Assembly: GCA_023078685.1 (NCBI GenBank)
Contig: JALGAS010000001.1
Coordinates: 4,588,001 to 4,652,000 of the forward strand
Length of the DNA stretch: 64,000 bases
From: Neopestalotiopsis rosae
Lineage: Eukaryota > Ascomycota > Sordariomycetes > Amphisphaeriales > Sporocadaceae
Direction: 5' to 3'
The position numbers were made by a program, and so were the translations under genes. Below the pieces are notes generated by a model. That model was not told where the DNA came from, ran no database searches, and saw only the letters and a list, made by a program, of their open reading frames with translations. The stretch's first letter is position 1, and each line of letters opens with the position of its first letter. Below, piece by piece: positions 57,225 to 64,000 of the stretch.

Positions 57225-60200
57225 ATGGCGACTATCGATGTCAGCTCCCACCGGAGGCATCTCCTAGCTGACGAGCATCTCTTGACCAATTTACCTGCCG
57301 AGTTATCGCTGGTAATAAGGAATTATGCCGCGACCAATTTCTTGGATGCGGTAGCTGCCGCAGCGCTGCTGCCCCAGGCAAGCAACCAAATATTTGCCTA
57401 CTTCGAGGACATCTTTGCCGACATATGCGCAAGATGGCTCCTCGCACCCCAAAATCGAACGCAAAAGGACGAGATTGTTTCTGCTTTTGCAAGGATACTC
57501 CCTTTTGCGCCGTATTTGTCAGTTTTTCTCGAAAAATATTTGCGAGAAACGTCGGATCTGGGCGATTCCGACTTACAGCGCTTGCGCATCGTCTCGCTAG
57601 ATACAACACAGATTTTGAGCCTGCCGTCGCAGACCTTGGAACCAATTCTCATCGCAGTATGGCGACTTCTCAGTTTCGACAAGCGGACTTTTACCCAGCT
57701 TGTGCAGCCCTCTCAGATTCAAGTGCTATTCGAACACGAGAAACAATCTGTGAGATACTTGGCAATCAGGGTTTTCTGCCAATTATTATCTGCCTCGGAC
57801 GCGAAACTCGAGGCGCTCATTAGCAAATACATTGCGACGGACCATGTGCTGGCTTATGATTATGAGTCGCAAGCCGAAGCTCTGAGGACGTCCGAGGAGA
57901 GAGGAACTTCGCTCATCGGCGACTTTGATGGTCAGCGGGTGGATTACACTTTTCTGTCTTTGCATGAGCAGAAGCGAGCAAGCGCCATAGAAGATCTTCG
58001 ACGAAAATTGAAAGATACTATTCACAACACTCCGACCGAAAATTTTCCACCGCAGTCTCTTACGCCTCTTGTCGTTCCTCATGGTGCCACGCTGCTTCCT
58101 AGACCCCGAGGCGCACCGGGCTCGTCTTCGTCCTTGGTGCAATCGTCCACGACTCTTGCCAACCTCGAGGGCCTGTCCCGTACTCTTCAAAAATCCGGAC
58201 CGGTGCTGTTGCATGGCTTGCCCGGCTCTGGCAAAACTTCAGTGGTAAACGAGCTGGCGCGCGAGCTCGGAATGGACTCTACCATGGTCACCCTTCACTT
58301 GAACGAGCAGACAGATGCCAAGATGCTGATTGGCTTGTATTCGACCGACTCAAAACCAGGCTCTTTCTCGTGGCGGCCCGGTGTGTTGACAACGGCAGTC
58401 AGGGAGGGTCGTTGGGTGTTGATTGAGGATCTAGACAGAGCGCCAAATGAGGTTATGAGCACACTTTTACCACTGGTGGAGCGTGGGGAGCTTCTTATCC
58501 CAAGTCGAGGCGAGACCATAATTGCGCCCAGCAGCTTTCGTCTCTTCGCTACCGTGCGGACGACAAGAGGCATGCACGATCAGGAGAGTTTGCCGACTCT
58601 GCTTGGTCAACGTTTTTGGCATGCAGTTTCGATCAAGATGCCGGCACCAAGCGAGCTCCAGGAGATCATTATTGGAACATATCCCCTTCTCCACAAATAC
58701 TCACCCGATGTCATATCAGTATATAACAGACTGGCCAGTCTGCCTTCGAGGTCCGTCGCAGGACGCGGCGTTTCGGATAGATCAATCACGCCACGAGATC
58801 TGCTTAAGTGGTGCAGACGCCTGAATGACCTTCTGGTTGCTGCCGGCTGTACGACGGGCGAAGAACCCATTAGCGAGACTACACGAGACTGGATCTTTCT
58901 TGAAGCGGTTGACTGCTTTTGCGGAAGTGTACCCAATCCCGAAGTGCGTGCCACTCTTGTTAGCAGTATTGCTCAGCAGATGCATCTGCCTCCTCAGAGG
59001 GTTGAGCACTATCTTCATGCATATGTACCTCAGTTGGAGGAGACACAGAGTAGTCTCAGAGTTGGCCGGACCACACTGAGTCGAAAGATGCGAGGTAACA
59101 GAATCAGCAAGCCAAAGAAGACTTTTGCCAGCACCAGCCATGCGAAGCGACTATTAGAGCAGATCGCTGTGGCTGTCAAGCTTCGCGAGCCGGCTCTCCT
59201 TGTTGGAGAGACTGGAATTGGTAAAACAACTGTGGTGCAGCAGCTGGCTGATGTCTTGGGTCACAAACTCGTCGCTGTCAATTTGTCGCAACAGAGTGAG
59301 GTTGGAGATCTGTTGGGTGGTTTCAAGCCAGTGAACGTGCGAACATTGGCAGTGCCCCTGAAGGAGGAGTTTGAGGACTTGTTCTCATCCACTGGCATAT
59401 CTGCGGACAAGAACCAAAAATACCTTGAGTCGATTGGAAAATGTATCGCCAAAGGCCAGTGGACGAAAGTCTCAAAACTCTGGCGAGAAGCACCCAAGAT
59501 GTTCCGGAAAATTCTTGCTGAATTGGAAAATCGAGCAAAGCAGCAAACAGTGGCCGAGGAAAGCGAGGATCGGCCTCCCGTGAAACGGAGGAAGACGGGG
59601 TCAAAGTTGCAATCATTGCGCGATCTCCAGTCACGGTGGGATGCTTTCGACAAGAACCTAGATCAGTTCGATGTTCAGATCTCGGGAGGTTCCGGCAGTT
59701 TCGCATTTGCTTTCATCGAGGGTAACATTGTGAAGGCTGCCAGAAACGGTGATTGGGTTTTGCTGGATGAGATCAATCTCGCATCACCGGATACTTTGGA
59801 GAGCATTGCGGATCTCCTCGCGTCTGGGCCAAATGACGAACCGTCGATACTGTTGTCGGAGACGGGTGAAATTGAGCGTGTGAAAGCCCATCCCGATTTC
59901 CGGATATTCGGTGCCATGAACCCAGCTACCGACATTGGCAAAAGGGATTTGCCCCTTGGACTTCGATCGCGATTTACCGAATTATACGTCAGTAGTCCCG
60001 ACAAGGACCTCAAAGACCTTTTGACTATTATCAAGGCATACTTGAAGGGCAACAGCGCGAAAGACGAGCAAGCGGCGGACGATATAGCAAGACTGTACCT
60101 CAAGACTAAAGAACTTGCGGAACAGAAGAAACTTGTGGATGGCGCAAATGAGGTACCTCACTTCAGCTTGCGAACATTGACACGCGTTCTTAGTTATGTC

Positions 60201-63200
60201 AATGACATTGCTCCGTTTTACGGCCTCCGCCGCTCTTTGTACGAAGGCTTCTCGATGGGCTTCTTGACGCTCTTGAGTCGAGATTCTGAGGATCTTCTGA
60301 CCCCCGAGATCCGCCGGCATTTACTCGATAAGCGTGGCAATGCGAAATCAATACTATCGCAGCCCCCAAAGCACCCCAGTGATGGCAAGCAATATGTTCG
60401 ATTCCAGAATAATGACAAGGACCGGCACTACTGGCTTCTTCAGGGAGCCGAGACCCCCCGGGAGAGAAAGGACTACATCATCACAAAATCCATCGAGAGA
60501 AACCTCCTGAATCTTGTCCGCGCAACTTCGACGAGACGCTTTCCCGTGCTCATCCAGGGTCCAACTTCGTCCGGAAAGACCAGTATGATTGAGTTTCTCG
60601 CCAATTTCAGCGGCAACAAATTCGTCCGAATCAACAACCACGAGCATACCGACCTACAGGAGTACCTGGGCACTTACGTTTCCGGTGCAGATGGAAAGCT
60701 TCGTTTCCAAGAAGGTCTATTGGTTCAAGCTCTGCGCGAGGGCCATTGGATTGTGCTAGATGAGCTGAATCTTGCTCCAACAGACGTATTGGAAGCATTG
60801 AACCGTCTCCTTGATGACAACAGAGAATTGCTCATCCCCGAAACTCAGGAAGTTGTGCGCCCGCACGAGAATTTCATGCTGTTCGCGACTCAAAATCCGC
60901 CAGGATTGTATGGAGGTCGAAAGGTACTGTCTCGTGCCTTCCGAAACCGTTTCCTCGAGCTGCACTTTGACGACATTCCCGAGAACGAGCTGCAAACCAT
61001 TCTGGAGAAGCGCAGCATCAACACAGCGCCCTCTGATTGTAAGAGGATTGTCGAGGTCTACAAGGAGCTTGCTCGGTTGAGACAGTCGAGCAGACTTTTC
61101 GAGAACAAGGACAGTTTTGCAACACTTCGAGATCTCTTCCGTTGGGCTCTACGAGGTGCGGCGATCCGAACCCCAACCGTGCCCGGAGCTCTGCCCCGCG
61201 AAGAGATTGCGAATCACGGATTCATGTTGCTTGCTGAGCGAGTTCGAGACGAGGAAGAGCGTGTCGCTGTCAAGGAGGTCATCGACAAAGTTTTCAAGGT
61301 CAAGATCGAGCCCGAAAAACTGTACGATGTCAACACGTCACCTTACCTTGCTCAGCTCAAGTCAAAAGAGAATTCGCAAGGTGTCGTCTGGACTAATGCC
61401 ATGCGTCGTCTCTACGTCCTGGTTGCACAGGCTTTGGAGAATAGCGAGCCGGTCCTCTTGGTTGGTGAGACTGGATGTGGTAAAACAACAGTGTGCCAGC
61501 TTTTGGCCGAAGCGCTCGGCAAAGAGCTGCATATTGTGAACGCTCATCAAAATACAGAAACCGGTGACTTGATTGGATCGCAACGTCCCGTCAGAAACCG
61601 TGGAGCTGTGCTCGAAACGCTTCATCAAGACCTTGTCAAGGCATTTGCTCTTCTCGGACAAGCTGTAGATGGAGATGTGGATCAGCTGCTCCCACTCTAT
61701 CATGCCATCGATACTGCTCAGGCTGCGCAGATTCCGGAGCAGCTTCAGCAGAGAATCCATGCGAACGAGGTCAAGAGCAAAGCACTCTTCGAATGGTCCG
61801 ACGGAAGTCTGGTTCAGGCCATGAGAAGCGGACACTTTTTCCTCCTTGATGAGATCTCGCTGGCAGATGATTCCGTCCTGGAGAGACTCAACTCAGTACT
61901 AGAACCGTCACGCACGCTGCTGCTCGCCGAGAAGGGCATCGATAATTCGTTTGTGAAAGCTGCCGACGATTTCAAGTTTTTCGCTACCATGAACCCTGGT
62001 GGCGATTTTGGCAAGAAAGAACTATCCCCTGCTTTGAGAAATCGTTTCACTGAGATATGGGTTCCGGCTCTATCTGGCGATAAAGATGTTCTTCAGATCG
62101 TTAAATCAAAGCTGAAGCAAGAGTTCCAGCAGGCTGCACCTGTGATTGTTGGATTCTCGTACTGGTTCGGCCAGGCCTATCGCTCCACAGCCGCCAGCGC
62201 TTTCTCGATCCGAGATATCCTAGTCTGGGTCAAATTCATCAACGAAAGCACGCATATCTCTCCGACTGCAGCTGTCATTCATGGTGCTGCAACTGTCTTC
62301 ATTGACACGATCGGTGCCAACCCCTCGGCTCTGATTGCTCTTGACCCTAGGAGTATGGATTCACAGAGGCAGCAATGCCTCGACAAGCTGAGTGAACTGA
62401 TTGGGGCTGATGCAACATCAATCTACCGAGCCCCGTTGGATCTTGTTGTCGAGAAGGAGCAGCTTAGAATTGGCGACTTTATGATAGGCCGTGCCGCCAA
62501 TGAGTCGTTTGAGACAGGCTTCGCTCTGCATGCGCCCACTACCAAGCTCAATGCTATGCGAGTAATTCGAGCGCTCCAAGTACAAAAGCCTATCCTCTTG
62601 GAAGGAAGTCCTGGTGTTGGTAAAACAACCTTGGTCAGCGCTCTGGCCAAGGCTTGCGGGCAGCCTTTGACAAGAATCAACTTGTCCGACCAGACCGATT
62701 TGATGGATTTGTTCGGTACTGATGTGCCTGTCGAGGGCGCAGAAGCCGGCAACTTCGCATGGCGGGATGCGCCCTTCTTGCGTGCTATGCAAAATGGCGA
62801 ATGGGTTCTGCTGGACGAGATGAACCTTGCATCACAGTCAGTCCTTGAAGGTCTAAACGCTTGTCTTGACCATCGTGGTGAGGTCTACATCAGCGAACTT
62901 GATCAAACCTTCAAGCGCCACCCGAACTTCCGTCTATTTGCGGCGCAGAACCCTCACCACCAAGGTGGCGGACGTAAGGGCTTGCCAAGCTCATTCGTGA
63001 ACCGCTTCATCGTCGTCTATGCTGATGTATTCAGTGAGGATGATCTTCTACTCATTGCACAACACAATTTCCCCGGTGCTCCAGAAGAGACAGTCAAAAG
63101 CCTTATCAAATTTATTTCTAACCTGGATGAGAAGGTGGTTGTGGAAAGGTCCTTCGGAGCCCAAGGTTCACCTTGGGAATTCAATCTTCGTGACACCCTT

Positions 63201-64000
63201 CGATGGCTGCACCTCTTGACATCACAAGACCCTCTCTTGAAGACTGGCAATGTTGATGATTTCTTGGACATTGTCATTCGTCAGCGTTTCCGAAACGCCA
63301 CGGACCGGCAGCACGTCAACGAATTGTTCACCAAGGCATTTGACTCGGCGCCTAAAGACCACCAACTGTTCCACACCCGGACTGCTCAGGTAGTGCAGAT
63401 TGGACTAGCGCTCACTCAACGCGACCAGCTCATTCAGCCTACACCGTTCCCTTGCATTGATATCGTTAGCCGGTTGGCTGAGATAGAATCAGTACTGATC
63501 TGTATCAAGCAGAACCTGCCGTGTATTCTTGCTGGACCCTCCGGTAGTGGCAAGTCGGCTCTATTGCAGCATGTTGCGGCACTGTCTGGCAAGGCTCTTG
63601 TGACCTTCCCTATGAACGCTGATATCGATACAATGGATCTGGTTGGAGGCTTTGAGCAGCGCGATCCTTTACGCGAAGTTAATGTCGCCCTTCAGGAGCT
63701 GCGCCAGACGCTTCACGAGTCTGTGCTGCAAGGTCTCCCTCAGACTGCTCCTAAGCATGCCGTTGATTTGCTGAGCGCGCTCGAGGAAGTTGACGCCCAA
63801 AACGGCGACAATTCGGTACTCGTAGCTCTGATTCAAGGACTGCACAGTCAAATATCTGCAGAGTCCCATTTAGCTGCGCTTCTGGCCCGCGCGCAGTCTT
63901 TGCTGCTAAGACCAACTGGTATCCGCGATCCCACTTTCGAATGGCTAGACGGCATTATCGTGCACGCTCTACAGAAAGGACAATGGCTAGTTCTTGATAA
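57225..64000 (+). CDS. MDN1: Midasin (Rea1/Mdn1), 5' part, runs off right edge
   Basis: A giant dynein-like AAA+ ATPase that releases assembly factors from pre-60S ribosomes in the nucleolus and nucleoplasm. The ATG at 57225 opens one uninterrupted frame of 2258 codons to the end of the window, roughly the first half of the usual 4900-5000 residues. Six P-loops are seen in the same frame at about residues 330, 660, 1110, 1412, 1789 and 2101: HGLPGSGKTS, VGETGIGKTT, QGPTSSGKTS, VGETGCGKTT, EGSPGVGKTT and AGPSGSGKS. Walker B segments include WVLLDEINLAS, WIVLDELNLAP, FFLLDEISLADDS and WVLLDEMNLASQS; the first domain has WVLIEDLDRAP, with Glu-Asp for Asp-Glu. The sixth is cut at QWLVLD. The linker, Asp/Glu-rich and MIDAS parts lie outside the window. 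No intron is visible. Confidence 0.97.
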   Translation, partial: MATIDVSSHRRHLLADEHLLTNLPAELSLVIRNYAATNFLDAVAAAALLPQASNQIFAYFEDIFADICARWLLAPQNRTQKDEIVSAFARILPFAPYLSVFLEKYLRETSDLGDSDLQRLRIVSLDTTQILSLPSQTLEPILIAVWRLLSFDKRTFTQLVQPSQIQVLFEHEKQSVRYLAIRVFCQLLSASDAKLEALISKYIATDHVLAYDYESQAEALRTSEERGTSLIGDFDGQRVDYTFLSLHEQKRASAIEDLRRKLKDTIHNTPTENFPPQSLTPLVVPHGATLLPRPRGAPGSSSSLVQSSTTLANLEGLSRTLQKSGPVLLHGLPGSGKTSVVNELARELGMDSTMVTLHLNEQTDAKMLIGLYSTDSKPGSFSWRPGVLTTAVREGRWVLIEDLDRAPNEVMSTLLPLVERGELLIPSRGETIIAPSSFRLFATVRTTRGMHDQESLPTLLGQRFWHAVSIKMPAPSELQEIIIGTYPLLHKYSPDVISVYNRLASLPSRSVAGRGVSDRSITPRDLLKWCRRLNDLLVAAGCTTGEEPISETTRDWIFLEAVDCFCGSVPNPEVRATLVSSIAQQMHLPPQRVEHYLHAYVPQLEETQSSLRVGRTTLSRKMRGNRISKPKKTFASTSHAKRLLEQIAVAVKLREPALLVGETGIGKTTVVQQLADVLGHKLVAVNLSQQSEVGDLLGGFKPVNVRTLAVPLKEEFEDLFSSTGISADKNQKYLESIGKCIAKGQWTKVSKLWREAPKMFRKILAELENRAKQQTVAEESEDRPPVKRRKTGSKLQSLRDLQSRWDAFDKNLDQFDVQISGGSGSFAFAFIEGNIVKAARNGDWVLLDEINLASPDTLESIADLLASGPNDEPSILLSETGEIERVKAHPDFRIFGAMNPATDIGKRDLPLGLRSRFTELYVSSPDKDLKDLLTIIKAYLKGNSAKDEQAADDIARLYLKTKELAEQKKLVDGANEVPHFSLRTLTRVLSYVNDIAPFYGLRRSLYEGFSMGFLTLLSRDSEDLLTPEIRRHLLDKRGNAKSILSQPPKHPSDGKQYVRFQNNDKDRHYWLLQGAETPRERKDYIITKSIERNLLNLVRATSTRRFPVLIQGPTSSGKTSMIEFLANFSGNKFVRINNHEHTDLQEYLGTYVSGADGKLRFQEGLLVQALREGHWIVLDELNLAPTDVLEALNRLLDDNRELLIPETQEVVRPHENFMLFATQNPPGLYGGRKVLSRAFRNRFLELHFDDIPENELQTILEKRSINTAPSDCKRIVEVYKELARLRQSSRLFENKDSFATLRDLFRWALRGAAIRTPTVPGALPREEIANHGFMLLAERVRDEEERVAVKEVIDKVFKVKIEPEKLYDVNTSPYLAQLKSKENSQGVVWTNAMRRLYVLVAQALENSEPVLLVGETGCGKTTVCQLLAEALGKELHIVNAHQNTETGDLIGSQRPVRNRGAVLETLHQDLVKAFALLGQAVDGDVDQLLPLYHAIDTAQAAQIPEQLQQRIHANEVKSKALFEWSDGSLVQAMRSGHFFLLDEISLADDSVLERLNSVLEPSRTLLLAEKGIDNSFVKAADDFKFFATMNPGGDFGKKELSPALRNRFTEIWVPALSGDKDVLQIVKSKLKQEFQQAAPVIVGFSYWFGQAYRSTAASAFSIRDILVWVKFINESTHISPTAAVIHGAATVFIDTIGANPSALIALDPRSMDSQRQQCLDKLSELIGADATSIYRAPLDLVVEKEQLRIGDFMIGRAANESFETGFALHAPTTKLNAMRVIRALQVQKPILLEGSPGVGKTTLVSALAKACGQPLTRINLSDQTDLMDLFGTDVPVEGAEAGNFAWRDAPFLRAMQNGEWVLLDEMNLASQSVLEGLNACLDHRGEVYISELDQTFKRHPNFRLFAAQNPHHQGGGRKGLPSSFVNRFIVVYADVFSEDDLLLIAQHNFPGAPEETVKSLIKFISNLDEKVVVERSFGAQGSPWEFNLRDTLRWLHLLTSQDPLLKTGNVDDFLDIVIRQRFRNATDRQHVNELFTKAFDSAPKDHQLFHTRTAQVVQIGLALTQRDQLIQPTPFPCIDIVSRLAEIESVLICIKQNLPCILAGPSGSGKSALLQHVAALSGKALVTFPMNADIDTMDLVGGFEQRDPLREVNVALQELRQTLHESVLQGLPQTAPKHAVDLLSALEEVDAQNGDNSVLVALIQGLHSQISAESHLAALLARAQSLLLRPTGIRDPTFEWLDGIIVHALQKGQWLVLD

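Noticed and set aside
1..64000. CRISPR arrays, insertion sequences, bacterial-type operons or ribosome binding sites
   Set aside because: Spliceosomal introns and protein families mark the DNA as fungal nuclear; no regularly spaced repeats or transposase was seen.

Overview
The window is nuclear DNA from a filamentous ascomycete. Genes carry one to five short introns (about 50-75 nt, a few of 130-270 nt) with GTRNGT-type donors and CTAAC-like branch sites, intergenic gaps are 0.3-4 kb, and every recognisable protein is of fungal type. The mix of a PL3 pectate lyase, a tannase, a gEgh16/GAS1-type secreted protein and CorA-like proteins fits a plant- or insect-associated Sordariomycete, perhaps Hypocreales. 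That placement is inference.

Left part (1-21.7 kb), mostly housekeeping: the 5' end of a gene with a mitochondrial-type presequence (leaving the window at base 1); mitochondrial ribosomal protein S10 (with an apparent 1-nt frameshift) divergent from CSN5; mitochondrial glutamyl-tRNA synthetase divergent from an Xdj1-type J-protein; RPL32; a disrupted CorA-like gene; a PL3 pectate lyase; a type II NADH dehydrogenase divergent from the mitochondrial processing peptidase alpha subunit.

Middle (21.7-43.4 kb), accessory and gene-poor: four head-to-tail members of a small-protein family that I do not recognise (23.6-29.4 kb), sharing domain order and intron positions; a secreted tannase; a gEgh16/GAS1-like secreted protein inside about 7 kb of otherwise empty DNA; a Fic-domain protein with altered active-site and inhibitory motifs.

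Right part (43.4-64 kb), housekeeping again: a Cdc4/Fbw7-like F-box/WD40 protein, a ZIP9/Atx2-type metal transporter, HAT1, pyrroline-5-carboxylate reductase, CTD-kinase subunit Ctk3 fused in frame to a long disordered N-terminal region, mitochondrial L7/L12, and the first 2258 codons of midasin (all six AAA P-loops), which leaves the window at base 64000.

Several nuclear genes for mitochondrial proteins (S10, MSE1, MAS2, NDH-2, L12) sit in divergent pairs. The strongest candidate for something undescribed is the four-gene tandem family. Second are the variant Fic protein and the Ctk3 fusion. Splice sites were assigned by eye from reading frame, GT-AG rules and family similarity; no database search was run.
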